Program-made: the position numbers and the translations under genes
Shown: positions 42,576 to 52,415 of the stretch, piece after piece
Layout of the letters: each line of letters opens with the position of its first letter
How positions within the stretch are numbered: the stretch's first letter is position 1
Source: Gracilariopsis chorda
Lineage: Eukaryota; Rhodophyta; Florideophyceae; Gracilariales; Gracilariaceae
Direction: 5' to 3'
Length of the DNA stretch: 64,000 nucleotides
Assembly: GCA_003194525.1 (NCBI GenBank)
Contig: NBIV01000154.1
Location: 110,223 to 174,222, forward strand
Notes under the pieces: generated by a model
The model's database searches: none
The model's input: the letters and a program-made list of their open reading frames with translations, nothing else
What the model was told of the DNA's origin: nothing

Positions 42576-43876
42576 TTCTTAGTATAGTAGTAACCCAGTG
42601 TGTGTAGCACGACTCCGGGTTGTAGCTAATAGATATCGTACGAAGAACGCGTTATAGGTTGTAGGGGTCCTTAGCAAACCCCCGGGCTAACATAGAATTG
42701 ATGTTACTCGTTCGTAAACAGAGAGAGAGAGAGAACATGTCTTCCGTGACGCTGAAACGAAATGTCTCGACGCTCCAGATTAAGAAACTGACGAGTTTGC
42801 AATATTGAGGACCGCGATCGCGATCGCGATCGCGACCGCGACCGCGCCTTTAAACAGAAAACTTTGCAAACAGCAGAGGCCTGCTGTGGTCCTTCTGGAC
42901 TGACTAGAGATACCCTGCATGTTGGGAAGGAAGGCGAGCTGTCTTAAGCTCTTTAAGGATTTGCGCATGGTTTCACTCGGTTTCTACCCTTAATACGAGA
43001 AACACGTGTTACTTCTTAGATGTTTCAAAACGCCAACGAGGCAGAAGCTTCCTCCCATTTCACCTTCTACAAACTTGAATGCGAGCACCCGGTGGACCGT
43101 GACATGCCCTTTACCTTCATCGTGCCTCGTAACCATCACATGACATGAAGGCCTTCCTCACATACAACGCTTGGCAGGAGCTCTTGTTACCTCAAACGCG
43201 CTTGACATGATATCCTTGGGTCGCGGCTCCGCTACTTTTGCAGTGATGCTAGATATCGTGCCGCGCGACAGAGAAACCCAATTGAACCTTGCCACCAGTG
43301 TCTGCAAAAGTACGAGTTGAAGCATGGGAAAGACTACGGCTTGCGGCTCTTTATGCATCGAATGAGCGACCGTTCCGATTTAATTAGAACGCTTCGGGCG
43401 CCGACACCTGTGAAGCCATGCGTCGTGGAAAGGGTCCGATCGCGGATTCATGCTTTATAACTGAGAAGGGAACCTCGACCCTGTGGCAGGTACCTCTAGT
43501 GGAACTACGGTAGCTCCCGTCAACAAAGGGCGTCTTTCTCTGACCATCACCTTAGAGCTTTGACCGTTTGCGCATGCACTTTCTTTGAAACTACAGGGCT
43601 CGCTCGGCGAAGTGAGCATCAACCGCAAGCGAACTAAACACAAGCTGCTACAGCGAAGCGCTTCGAACTATCCGACGGGAGGGCCGCTGCGCATTGACAG
43701 CGGTAACCAAGCTAAACCAGAAAAGGGTCCATTCGCAGGTTGTAGCACTGCAAGCCCAGCATCTTGAGAGGTGCAGATGTGCGTGATCTGAATCGTGACA
43801 TTCTCGTGCGATTGAAACTAAGAGCGTGCCCGTGGCAGTACTGAACGGAAGCGAGTAAGTTTCTACTACCAACCAA
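42576..43876. other. Intergenic upstream of the aspartic protease
   Basis: About 1.3 kb with a GA repeat near 42720 and the GATCGC repeat; no gene recognised. Confidence 0.45.
42811..42847. repeat. Hexanucleotide repeat (GCGATC / GCGACC)
   Basis: About six units; consecutive GCGATCGC octamers, a palindrome. Confidence 0.9.
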
Positions 43877-45499
43877 GTGATGAAAACCAAGAGCAAAGTG
43901 TATCGACGGCCGCAAATCGCACGAAACTTTAACAAGTTACTGGTGGTGGTTCTGCTTGTGGCACTCGCAACAAGTTCTCCAGTGGCAAGGGCGGTGCCTC
44001 AGCCGCAGATACGTCGCGTCATGCGTCACTCGGAAGCACAGCAACAACGCGACACTCCCGTATGGCCTGTGTGGGCTGTCTCTCGGTTGCTGCATATCAC
44101 AGAAGTTGTGAAAGAAAAGGTTCCGAAATGGAAGGACCAGAGCGATGATATCTCAGCACCGGTCATCATAGTACCGATGATTGCGGTACCTCCGAGAGAA
44201 ATTGTTGCAGGTTCAACAAAAGGACTGCCATACAAGGTACGCATCGTACATCCTCACAAACGAGCGTCACACGGAATAGCGCGTACATTCGGACGACGAC
44301 AGACATTCGGCACCGGACCGCATCTTCCGGTAAACGCGTCCGACATAAACGAATACAAAGGTGAGACAATGGACCTACACGGGGGGATAGTGGGTGTGGG
44401 TGAATACTTTTCTATTGTGGAGATTGGGGGAAAGGAAATGCGAGTACAAGTGGACACCGGCTCCAGCACATTAGCAGTGCCGATGGAGGGGTGTCGATCT
44501 TGCTCCCGGCAATCGAACCGGCGTTATTCATTGCTGGAAAGTGCGAATGGACGGGCGGTTAGCTGTGACTCGGATCAATGTGCCGCTGGACGGTGCTCGA
44601 GTAGCTGCCCGATTTGTTCGCGTCGGGGGGCGTGTTGTTCTGCGGAACGACCAAAAGAGTGTGGATTTTCGCTTCGATATGCGGACGGGTCAACGCTGTC
44701 CGGGTCGCTGATCCAGGATGAAATGGTGTGGGGCACGCTTCGATGCAACGTGACGTTTGGGGGCATTCTGAGGAATTCGGCCAATTTTGAGCGTTCCGAA
44801 GTGGACGGGATCCTAGGCATGGCGTATCAGTCGTTAGCGTGTAATCCGTCATGCTTTGACCCGCCGTTCGATGCGTTGGTGAAGAACAGGTTGGTGGACG
44901 ACGTGTTTTCAATCTGTATGACGAGCACGGGGGGCAAACTGATGCTGGGAGGGTATGACCACAAGGTGGCTAAGAGCGAAGTGCGGTACGTGGATATGAC
45001 GCATTTCGGGATGGAACGGTATTATCGAGTGTCGCTAGGCGGACAAGTATGGATCGGGGAGGAGAGGGTGTGGATGCCAAACTTTCGCACAGCGATTGTA
45101 GACACGGGGACGACGTTAATCGTGATGTCTACAAAGACGTTCAAGGCTCTACGAGAGGCGTTTCAGAAGCGGTATTGCAACGTGCCAGAGCTGTGCGAGG
45201 AGGACTCGTGGTTTCAGAGCGGGATGTGCGTGAGCTTGTCGGACGAGGACATGAAACTGCTGCCGACTCTGACGATGGAGGTTGGGGGGTCGGTGCGACT
45301 TTCTTTGCGACCGACGGACTACCTGCTCAAGTACGAGCGCGATGGCAAGTCGTATCGATGTGTGGGCATCATGGGGATGGATGGGTTGGGTGGCATGGTG
45401 GTGTTGGGAAACACTCTGATGCAACGGTACGTGACTGTGTACGACCGACGGCGCGGACGCATTGGGTTCGCGGAGGCGGCGGCGCAGTGCGGGGACTAG
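43877..45499 (+). CDS. Secreted pepsin-type aspartic protease (A1 family)
   Basis: 540 residues. A basic N-terminus and hydrophobic segment (LLVVVLLVALATSSPVARA, 21-39) form a signal peptide or anchor. A propeptide-like region runs to about 165. The two catalytic motifs are DTGSS (Asp193) and DTGTT (Asp409), with the flap Tyr268 in YADGSTLSG. The EVDGILGMAYQS segment near 309 and the VLGNTLMQRYVTVYD end with IGFAEA are typical of the fold. A Cys-rich insert at 206-262 (about ten Cys) lies between the first Asp and the flap, in the same place as nepenthesin-type and Plasmodium plasmepsin V-type inserts, and would be disulfide-bonded. Acts in the secretory system, vacuole or outside. It has no C-terminal membrane helix. 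Confidence 0.93.
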   Translation: MMKTKSKVYRRPQIARNFNKLLVVVLLVALATSSPVARAVPQPQIRRVMRHSEAQQQRDTPVWPVWAVSRLLHITEVVKEKVPKWKDQSDDISAPVIIVPMIAVPPREIVAGSTKGLPYKVRIVHPHKRASHGIARTFGRRQTFGTGPHLPVNASDINEYKGETMDLHGGIVGVGEYFSIVEIGGKEMRVQVDTGSSTLAVPMEGCRSCSRQSNRRYSLLESANGRAVSCDSDQCAAGRCSSSCPICSRRGACCSAERPKECGFSLRYADGSTLSGSLIQDEMVWGTLRCNVTFGGILRNSANFERSEVDGILGMAYQSLACNPSCFDPPFDALVKNRLVDDVFSICMTSTGGKLMLGGYDHKVAKSEVRYVDMTHFGMERYYRVSLGGQVWIGEERVWMPNFRTAIVDTGTTLIVMSTKTFKALREAFQKRYCNVPELCEEDSWFQSGMCVSLSDEDMKLLPTLTMEVGGSVRLSLRPTDYLLKYERDGKSYRCVGIMGMDGLGGMVVLGNTLMQRYVTVYDRRRGRIGFAEAAAQCGD

Positions 45500-45627
45500 G
45501 GTGTGGTTTTCGGATGAGGTATATTTTCTTTTTTTGTTTTACAAGTAGACGAGTATGCAACGATACAGTGTACGCGTAAAAGAGAGAGAGATGCAGTGAT
45601 ACGACAACGAGGAGGGGAGGCGTTCGC

Positions 45628-45939
45628 TTAGCAAATGAGTTCACAGTGCTCGTAGATGACGGGGAGGTTTGGCACGAAGCGTAGGGGGCGACGGGGGGGG
45701 GGAGCGCGGAAGGTTTGGACGTTGTAGCGGGAGAGCGGGGAAGGGGGGGGAGGGGGAAGACGGAGGGTGTGGGGCTTGTGCTGGGGCGCGGGGACGGGCA
45801 TTGGCGGAAGGGGGGGGGTGTCAGAAGACGGGGTGCAGGTGACGGAGGTGGGGGAGGCGGAGGTGGGGGGGTTGGTGATGGGATACTCTCGGAGGGCGTG
45901 GCCGTTGCCGACGGTGCGGATTGTGAGGCGGGGCGACAT
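45628..45939 (-). CDS. Possible small Pro-rich protein
   Basis: 103 residues: MSPRLTIRTVGNGHALREYP, a Pro/Ser/Thr-rich centre, and an ordered-looking end (RFVPNLPVIYEHCELIC). The two ends are not low complexity and would suit a short adaptor-like protein. A C17 tract lies 33 bases upstream of the ATG on the coding strand, the pattern seen at three better-supported genes here. It is convergent with the protease. No family recognised. Confidence 0.42.
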   Translation of the reverse strand: MSPRLTIRTVGNGHALREYPITNPPTSASPTSVTCTPSSDTPPLPPMPVPAPQHKPHTLRLPPPPPSPLSRYNVQTFRAPPPRRPLRFVPNLPVIYEHCELIC

Positions 45940-45971
45940 TGGTGGGAGGGGGGGAGGGGAAGAATGGTGGA

Positions 45972-45988
45972 GGGGGGGGGGGGGGGGG
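45972..45988 (-). repeat. Poly-C tract (C17 on minus strand)
   Basis: G17 on the + strand in a purine-rich block with several shorter G runs (45690, 45745, 45810). Confidence 0.9.
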
Positions 45989-46357
45989 TGTTTTGAGGTG
46001 CGGGTTGGGAAGTTGTGGGTGGTGTGGGAGTTGAAGTACTCCGGTATTGCAGGAGCAGGGCGCCACTTTTAGTGTTGGCGCGCGCAGGCATGGACGCAGG
46101 GGGGGCAGCGCGGCAGCGCGGCAGGCGCGCAACGAGCGCGCGCTGTCAGCTGCAGCGGGCAACGGGCAACGGAAGGCGGCAGATATTTGCGCAGGTCGCG
46201 AGGTGGCGGCCGTTGCGCGCGCGCGCAGCAAAATCTGCGCTGCAATTGAAGGCGCCGATTGGGCGCGCCGCAGTGGCCAAGGCGCGGCGCGGCGCGGCGG
46301 AGCGGGCGCGCAGCTGCGGCGCCGCCACAAGCCAAGTGCACAGTTAGATACGTCCGT

Positions 46358-46612
46358 ATGTTGCACGCGTTCTGGTCGCTCACGGACGCGTTGGAGCTCA
46401 GCTCGGCGCGCGTGCTGACCAACGGCTCCGCCGCGCCGCACCTGCCCAACGCGCGCGCGCGCCTGCTGCCGCCGCCCGACCGCCCGCGCACGCACGCCCT
46501 GTGGCCCGCCGCGCTGCTCGCGCTCGTCGTCTTCGTCGCCGCGCTGGCGCTGCCGCGTCTGCGCGCGCGCAGTCGCCACTCGCCACCCCCGCTGCCGCTA
46601 ACCTCGCCCTAA
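46358..46612 (+). CDS. Possible small single-pass membrane protein
   Basis: 84 residues from MLHAFWSLTDALEL; a longer frame to 46259 adds only Arg/Ala-rich sequence. One hydrophobic helix (ALWPAALLALVVFVAALALP) near residues 47-67 with a basic flank, then a Pro/Ser tail: a tail-anchor layout. The stop overlaps the stop of the convergent transporter gene. The GC-rich setting makes chance ORFs common, so this is tentative. Confidence 0.4.
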   Translation: MLHAFWSLTDALELSSARVLTNGSAAPHLPNARARLLPPPDRPRTHALWPAALLALVVFVAALALPRLRARSRHSPPPLPLTSP

Positions 46613-47703
46613 CTATCGTCGCTGCTCTCGCCGCCGCTCTTCAGCCGGTGGAAGCCCTGCTGCAGCCGCTGCAGCCGCTGTTCCGTCACGCCTAGCGAAA
46701 AGTACAAGTACGTGCCCACAACCACGATGCCCGCGCCCAGAAACACCATCACGTTGCTTCGGCCGCGGAACAGCACCGCCGACAGCACCACCAGAATCAC
46801 CGTTGTCGTGCTAGTGGCGATATTTTTGATGAGCGCGTCCGCGTACTTGTAAACACAATTGATAGCAATGCCCATGAACGCGTTGGAGCACACCACGCAC
46901 ATCGCCATCAGCGAGTATCCCTGCCAGAAGCGCGGCGTCTTGTGGTCGGAGAGGCGCGTGCACACGAACGCCACCACGTTCAGTGCGGCCCCGAACAAGT
47001 ACAGGTACACGTTCTTCACCCCGAGAGAGCTGCCTTCAAACTGCTTCACAACCTGTTCGTTCCACACATTGGCCACCGAGCTGTTCAACAGACTCAGCAC
47101 CAGCACGCAGTACACGCGCGAGCTCAGGTGCGCCTGCCCTGCGCACCCGTCGTACTGCGCCACTACCAGTGCCAACATCTGCACCACGATCACCATCCAT
47201 CTGCACGCCGACAGCCTCAACCCGCGCACAAAGTACAGCAGCACAGCGCTCACCACCGTAGCTCCGCTCTTGACCAGCGTGATCGACCCGGGATCCGCGC
47301 GCGCAAATAACCAAAACATCAGACCATTATTAAAGCAGTACAGAGCCGCAAGTCCACCCAAATGCAGCACCAAACGAACATCGCTTTGTTGTTTCATGCT
47401 CTCTGAAAACGAGCGTGATTCGCGGAGGACGTAAAGTGCGCTGAGCACCATCTTGATGAACTCGCTGAGCACCAGCGAGCTCTGCGGCGAAAAGTCGTAC
47501 CCTTCATTTGTCGTCGCCAGTTTCAGCACGATGGATGCGAACAGTTGAACGCCGATTAGCGACACACAAGCGGCCACTTTCACGTGCAGTGCGTACGAAA
47601 CTGAACTGGCTTTGCTCTTGGGCGGCGGCAGTGGTGGAGGCGGCGATGGTGACGTGAACCGAATTGCAACACGTGAAGATGAGCGTGAGGACGGACGCGA
47701 CAT
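46609..47703 (-). CDS. Nucleotide-sugar transporter (SLC35A / UDP-Gal, CMP-Sia type)
   Basis: 364 residues, about ten hydrophobic helices. Golgi antiporter exchanging a nucleotide sugar for the nucleoside monophosphate. Family hallmarks: LSEFIKMVLSALYVL in the second helix region, LYCFNNGLMFWLFARADPGS, VKSGATVVSAVLLYFV, the VANVWNEQVVKQF loop (V-x-x-E-x-x-x-K), NVYLYLFGA and YADALIKNIATSTTTVIL near the C-terminus. The Lys in the last motif is nearly invariant in SLC35A. A Ser/Pro-rich cytosolic N-terminus of about 38 residues and an acidic Ser-rich C-terminus (GGESSDDS) follow the usual topology. Substrate (UDP-galactose likely in a galactan-making alga) is inference. Confidence 0.9.
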   Translation of the reverse strand: MSRPSSRSSSRVAIRFTSPSPPPPLPPPKSKASSVSYALHVKVAACVSLIGVQLFASIVLKLATTNEGYDFSPQSSLVLSEFIKMVLSALYVLRESRSFSESMKQQSDVRLVLHLGGLAALYCFNNGLMFWLFARADPGSITLVKSGATVVSAVLLYFVRGLRLSACRWMVIVVQMLALVVAQYDGCAGQAHLSSRVYCVLVLSLLNSSVANVWNEQVVKQFEGSSLGVKNVYLYLFGAALNVVAFVCTRLSDHKTPRFWQGYSLMAMCVVCSNAFMGIAINCVYKYADALIKNIATSTTTVILVVLSAVLFRGRSNVMVFLGAGIVVVGTYLYFSLGVTEQRLQRLQQGFHRLKSGGESSDDS

Positions 47704-48439
47704 GACAAACTTGTGCTCACACGATCATCATCGTCAGCGCATCATGGTGTGGGTGCTGCAGATGGCTGACGAGCGCTTTTGCAAAACGCGCTGACACAGG
47801 CCTGCGCCGCAACGGCAATCGTCCTCAACACCGGCCACGTTCAACACGTACCGTTATTCCGCGCCCTAAAATGTAGCAACAGAGCACCACTCCTTCTCCG
47901 CACAACACAACAAGTAGGAGTGTCTGCATCGCAGACTGTGCAACTATCGGTATCTAAGTATCTTATCTACTTGGCATTGTCCTACCTCTCGATTCATTCT
48001 GATCACCTCTATCACCGCAGCTCTAATACGCACAAAAGATGTGGGGCCGGCGTACAGATATCTGGATGAGATTGAGAGCATTGGCATGCGTATGTAGTCT
48101 AAGTTACTATCATAATAGTCTTATAGTAGTAGATACATATCGGTCAGAGAAGCTGAACGCTGTTCAAAAGGGTGTCAATTCAGTTACACGTTGCACCCCG
48201 CTCCAGTACGTCACTCTCAGAGCTCTCAACCACATCACGTGGCCCGCGTGTACACGTGGCACGCGTGGGCCTGAAAAAGAACAAGTGTGACAAATAGATT
48301 GACCACGCAACCACGCGCCCTGAGGCTCGAGAAGCCGTCGCTACAACAACACGTCAGCTGCAATGATCGCCGCTGCAAGACGTGCGCCGTTCCGTCCGCG
48401 CCAACCCGCAGCTTCATCTTTCGCATCAATTCCGCCGCA
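47704..48439. other. Region between divergent transporter and mannosyltransferase genes
   Basis: Promoter space for both genes. The frame of the mannosyltransferase is open from 48287 but its likely start is 48440. CACGTGGCCC... and ACACGTGGCACG (48238-48262) carry CACGTG cores like those near position 20. Confidence 0.45.
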
Positions 48440-50506
48440 ATGAGCGCCCGGCCTGAAAACGTCCCGCTGGCCCCCAGCGCAGCCCCCGCCCCTCGCGACT
48501 CCAAGCCCTCCACCACGAAGAAGAAGCTCAAGCGCGTCCGCAAGATCCGTCCCACTTCCGACGATGCCGCCGACGCCGCCGACACCTCCAACACCTCCTC
48601 CGCCGCCACCGCCCCTGCGCTCGGCGCCTCAACCTTCAAAACCCTCTTCTCCTCCCCGCTCTACTTCCTTTTCGTCCTATGTCGCTTCCTCTTTATTTTC
48701 ATCACCCCAGCCGTCTTGGAGGGCATTGAATTTGATGAAGGCGTCGATTCGCTCGCTGTGTCCTTGCTTCCCCACATCAAGTCCGACCGTCTCGATCCTG
48801 CAACCCTCATTCCGCCCACTGGTATGAGCCTCGCTGATAACTATACCAGATCCATCGTTGGTGCATTCATCTCTAGTGGAATTCCCTACATGGCCTCAAA
48901 TCTCGTTTGCAACCGAGTCTTCGACGGATGTCAACCCGCTTGGATGGGTTACATCGCCATGATAGTCCCGCGAATCTGGATGTTTATGCTATCCCTCATA
49001 ACAGACATTCTTCTCGTCCGTGCATTCGCCGTGTACGAAGGTGAGAATGCGTTGTCCGCTCTACTCACCTACTCTTCCTTGTGGACCACTCTACTCGCCA
49101 TGACGCGAAACACAAACTTTGCGTTGGAAGCCATGTGTCTAACCGCTGTAATTGCCGCATGCTTCGGATGGCCGATCAACACCGCTCGACCGCTCTTCTG
49201 GCTTTCCGCCACCGCCCTCTCGTTGGGCATTTTCTTGCGACCTGCTTTTGCGTTCTTTGTTGTCGTCCCTGTGCTCTATCTCTCCAATCTGTACGGAAAG
49301 AGTGGTCTGTATACTTTGCGATACGTGCGCGCTGCCCTGGAAGGTATTGCTGTTTTTGCCTTCTGGACTACCATATGGATCACCGTTGACTCGGTCTACT
49401 TTGGCACTTTCAAGCTTCGATTCGGCAACACCGTTATGACCAGTTTTGATATGTTTGTTGAGTACGCTTTCACGGGCTTGCCGTTTTCGTACAAAGGAAA
49501 ACTCGTTTACACCCCGATCAATGCCATGAAGCAGGTCCTCAACCGCCGTTATATATCCACCCTGGCCATGAACACCTCCCCCGGTCAGATGTTCCTATCG
49601 CTCCCCGCCATTCTCGGCCCGCTCTTCATCGTGCTCCTTCGCGAATCGTACGAAGGTCTCAAGGTCGCCATGAAGGAACTCATGACCGAGCTCAAGCAGG
49701 TCGCGAACGCTAAAAAGGCTAAGAGGAAGAAGTCCAAAAAGCCCGGTATGACCAAGGAACTCGAGGACGAGCTTTACGTCTATTTTGACACTATGCAAAC
49801 CACTTTCCTGCTCGGGTTGCTCGTCGAAGTCACCCAGAACAACACCAGACTTGGCACTATCTCGCTGCTCTCCCTCATGCCGGTCTGCGTCATCTGCCTG
49901 GCGAGCACCTTGTTCGGTCCCAACTCCTCGAAGCGCTTTCGCATGTTCAATTTGGCGTTCACCGCGGCCATGGTTCTCTTTTATGGTTTCTTCAATCAGT
50001 CAGGTATTCCACGACTTTTGCTCAAGGTCGGTAATGGTGGCATTGATAGCATCCCACAAAACGCTGAACTCGTCATGTACAAAGGAGTTATTGGCCATCG
50101 CGCACTGCTAGGTCCTAACCTCAAGAACGTTAGCATTCACGATGCGGGCGACTCACGCCTCACGCTTATGACTACTCTGCGGGACTTGAAGGGACGCGAC
50201 GGATATCGGGAAGAACGCATGTTTGTTTGTGCACCAGCTACCGTCGATATGAAGGAAGACGAGTTTGTTCTTGTAGATACTCTTGCACACGCTCATATGG
50301 CAGTTCCAAAGCTGCCTAATAATATTGACGATGCCCTCAAGAAGTCTTCGCTGCTCATGTACAGATTTGTTGGCGATGAGCACGAGGCTATTATTCGCGA
50401 CGATGAGGAGGCTGCCGAGGAAGAGGAGCGCAACAGAGAAGAGCGCGCGAGAGACAAACAACGGAGATCGCACAGTGGAAGCTCTTCATCAAAGGAAGAA
50501 CTGTAG
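48440..50506 (+). CDS. GPI mannosyltransferase, GT22 family (PIG-Z/Smp3-like)
   Basis: About 688 residues from MSARPENVPLAP; the frame opens at 48287. ER multi-pass membrane enzyme that adds mannose from dolichol-P-mannose to the GPI core. After a basic N-terminus (KKKLKRVRKIR), the first helix ends in an acidic loop (EGIEFDEGVDSLA), the place of the catalytic Asp-Glu of GT22. Then RSIVGAFISSGIPYMASNLV, VPRIWMFMLSLITDILLVRA, SLWTTLLAMTRNTNFALEAM (family: aromatic-T-R-T-x-S-N-x-x-E) and LGIFLRPAFAFFVVVPVL (G-I-F-x-R-P-x-F). The canonical HPDE reads FDEG here, a deviation. It has a large basic insert (NAKKAKRKKSKKPG) and a highly charged C-terminal tail. PIG-Z/Smp3 (fourth mannose) fits best; PIG-B is the alternative. 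Confidence 0.72.
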   Translation: MSARPENVPLAPSAAPAPRDSKPSTTKKKLKRVRKIRPTSDDAADAADTSNTSSAATAPALGASTFKTLFSSPLYFLFVLCRFLFIFITPAVLEGIEFDEGVDSLAVSLLPHIKSDRLDPATLIPPTGMSLADNYTRSIVGAFISSGIPYMASNLVCNRVFDGCQPAWMGYIAMIVPRIWMFMLSLITDILLVRAFAVYEGENALSALLTYSSLWTTLLAMTRNTNFALEAMCLTAVIAACFGWPINTARPLFWLSATALSLGIFLRPAFAFFVVVPVLYLSNLYGKSGLYTLRYVRAALEGIAVFAFWTTIWITVDSVYFGTFKLRFGNTVMTSFDMFVEYAFTGLPFSYKGKLVYTPINAMKQVLNRRYISTLAMNTSPGQMFLSLPAILGPLFIVLLRESYEGLKVAMKELMTELKQVANAKKAKRKKSKKPGMTKELEDELYVYFDTMQTTFLLGLLVEVTQNNTRLGTISLLSLMPVCVICLASTLFGPNSSKRFRMFNLAFTAAMVLFYGFFNQSGIPRLLLKVGNGGIDSIPQNAELVMYKGVIGHRALLGPNLKNVSIHDAGDSRLTLMTTLRDLKGRDGYREERMFVCAPATVDMKEDEFVLVDTLAHAHMAVPKLPNNIDDALKKSSLLMYRFVGDEHEAIIRDDEEAAEEEERNREERARDKQRRSHSGSSSSKEEL

Positions 50507-51056
50507 AAAGGCGCAGCTTCCCAATCTACGATTGCTAACATTTGCGCATTGCCACAATAGTTTGGCGCGTGCTTCCCTGGTGTCGCGCTGTCTGGATGGA
50601 AGATGCTTTCGACTACAACTTGTCAACTGTATCCAGGCAAATACAATGCTGTGGTAGACCTTTCTCCCGTTGAATTCCTTTGAGGCAGTTATTTCACCAA
50701 CGAGCAAAGCGGGGCCACCCTCAGAGACCCGAAAAGTGGACGTGCGGTGTGCAGCAGAGAAGAAGTACGGAACATCAGAGTGCCATAGACGACAAAGCGC
50801 TGATTCCCGCAACCCAGGTCTTTCTTGCTCGGCGAAGCGATATATATCTTGAACAAATAGAGTAAACACAACGGTTCTCGTAATGCCTCAACACTTACTG
50901 CTTGCTACTGCTCTAACGTACGAGTCTGCTCGCGCCCGATAGTACGTGATGCATATGAACATGAGTTGTTTAGGTAGACGGAAAAGAGAATCACTGGTTC
51001 CCTTCTACTCTTGGTTCTGATGCGCTGACTACTTATTATTATTCTTGCATGACTAC
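50507..51056. other. Intergenic between convergent genes
   Basis: Nothing recognised; short frames overlap the 3' ends of the neighbours. Confidence 0.45.
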
Positions 51057-52415
51057 TCATAATCGAGCGACTGCTATGACGGGCCGATCGTCCAGAAATT
51101 CTTGTCCCCCAACGCGTTGTGTTACATCTGGGACGTCTCTTGGACCCTTCACTCCGATGTAGAGCTGGTGAGGGCGCGCTATGCGTCGATCTGGGTCGTC
51201 CAAGAATTCGTTCCAATGTGCAATCCATCCTGCGCTTCGACCGAGAGCAAACAACACGGGAAAAAACTGAGGCTCAAATCCCATCGCCTTGTATATGATG
51301 CCAGAGTAAAAATCTACATTGGGGTACAACTTGCGCTGAACGAAGAAGTCGTCTTGCAAAGCTGTTCTTTCGAGCTCTGTAGCCACTTGAATGAGGGGAT
51401 CGACTGTTCCTACAACTTCAAAGACACGACGCGCCTCTTGTTGTATTATTCTTGCACGTGGGTCGTAGTTCTTGTATATACGGTGTCCGAAACCCATCAG
51501 CCTTTCTTGTCGACGCTTTACGCGTTCAAGGAAATTGGGAATATTGTCCACATTGCCTATTCTCGTTAACATTCGCAACACACTCTCGCAGGCTCCCCCA
51601 TGTAACGGCCCGTATAAAGCCGCGACACCTCCGCACATGGATGAGAATATGTCCACGCCAGAGCTTGACAAATGTCGTACAGCTGAAGTAGAACAGTTCT
51701 GCTCGTGATCGGCGTGAAGCATTAGTAGAATATCCAAGGTGTTTGCAAGTGACTTTGATTGGTCCCCTCCATTGAGCATATGTAGAAATCGGGTGGCAAA
51801 CGATTGTTTATGGGGAACAGCTGAGGCGGAAAAAATGGGTAAGCCAGCCGTATGTCGATAGATAGCAGCTACAATTACTGGCATCGCGGACATGCACGTG
51901 ACAATGGCTTCACGGCGTCCGGCTGCATCTGAATATACAGTTTGTCCTGAATACGCCGGGTTGAGGGAAGTGCGCGACGCTGACATAGCTGAGAGCGCTG
52001 CAATGAGAATGGACATGGGATGGGCAGACGGAGAGAAAGCTGTTATTACGCTTCGAACGCAGGTTGGCAAAGTCACCCGTTGACTCTGTGCCTGCTGCCA
52101 GAGAGCGAGATTGTAGGCGGTAGGAAGCGCACCGAATATGAGCAAGTAAGAGAGTTCATCAAAGCCGACTTTGTCAACGAGTTGTTCAATAGGATAGCCC
52201 CTGTGTCGAAGGATTCCCTTACCACCATCAATGAAGGTAATAGAAGACGAATAGGCCGCTGTCGTGGCGAATCCCGGGTCGTAGAGTCTTGGTAGACCAG
52301 CTGCGTACAATGTTGAAGAACGAAGAGGACCGGACGGAATTTCTATATGTTTGCCCTCGATGGATATCTGGTAAGGGCTTTCACTGCCGCTCAGACCACG
52401 AAAGCCTTCAGGCAT
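51057..52415 (-). CDS. Citrate synthase, probably peroxisomal
   Basis: 452 residues. Condenses acetyl-CoA and oxaloacetate to citrate. Catalytic residues are all present: His237 in LHADHEQN, His272 in GPLHGGA and Asp368 in YPNVDFYSG, with GFGHRIYKNYDPR (309-321) binding substrate. YDPGFATTAAYSSSITFIDG and ILRHRGYPI near the N-terminus mark the bacterial-type (type II-like) subfamily that plants use in peroxisomes. The protein ends Ala-Arg-Leu, an acceptable PTS1 peroxisome signal, and has no mitochondrial-type N-terminus. Plant peroxisomal forms usually carry PTS2 instead. A peroxisomal form would serve the glyoxylate cycle or export of acetyl units from fatty-acid oxidation. Confidence 0.92.
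   Translation of the reverse strand: MPEGFRGLSGSESPYQISIEGKHIEIPSGPLRSSTLYAAGLPRLYDPGFATTAAYSSSITFIDGGKGILRHRGYPIEQLVDKVGFDELSYLLIFGALPTAYNLALWQQAQSQRVTLPTCVRSVITAFSPSAHPMSILIAALSAMSASRTSLNPAYSGQTVYSDAAGRREAIVTCMSAMPVIVAAIYRHTAGLPIFSASAVPHKQSFATRFLHMLNGGDQSKSLANTLDILLMLHADHEQNCSTSAVRHLSSSGVDIFSSMCGGVAALYGPLHGGACESVLRMLTRIGNVDNIPNFLERVKRRQERLMGFGHRIYKNYDPRARIIQQEARRVFEVVGTVDPLIQVATELERTALQDDFFVQRKLYPNVDFYSGIIYKAMGFEPQFFPVLFALGRSAGWIAHWNEFLDDPDRRIARPHQLYIGVKGPRDVPDVTQRVGGQEFLDDRPVIAVARL

Noticed and set aside
42811-42847. Cyanobacterial HIP1 (GCGATCGC) signature
   Set aside because: The octamers arise from a short hexanucleotide microsatellite and occur nowhere else nearby.
45821-46579. 252-codon minus-strand frame
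   Set aside because: Low-complexity Arg/Ala/Pro shadow in GC-rich DNA overlapping better candidates on both strands.
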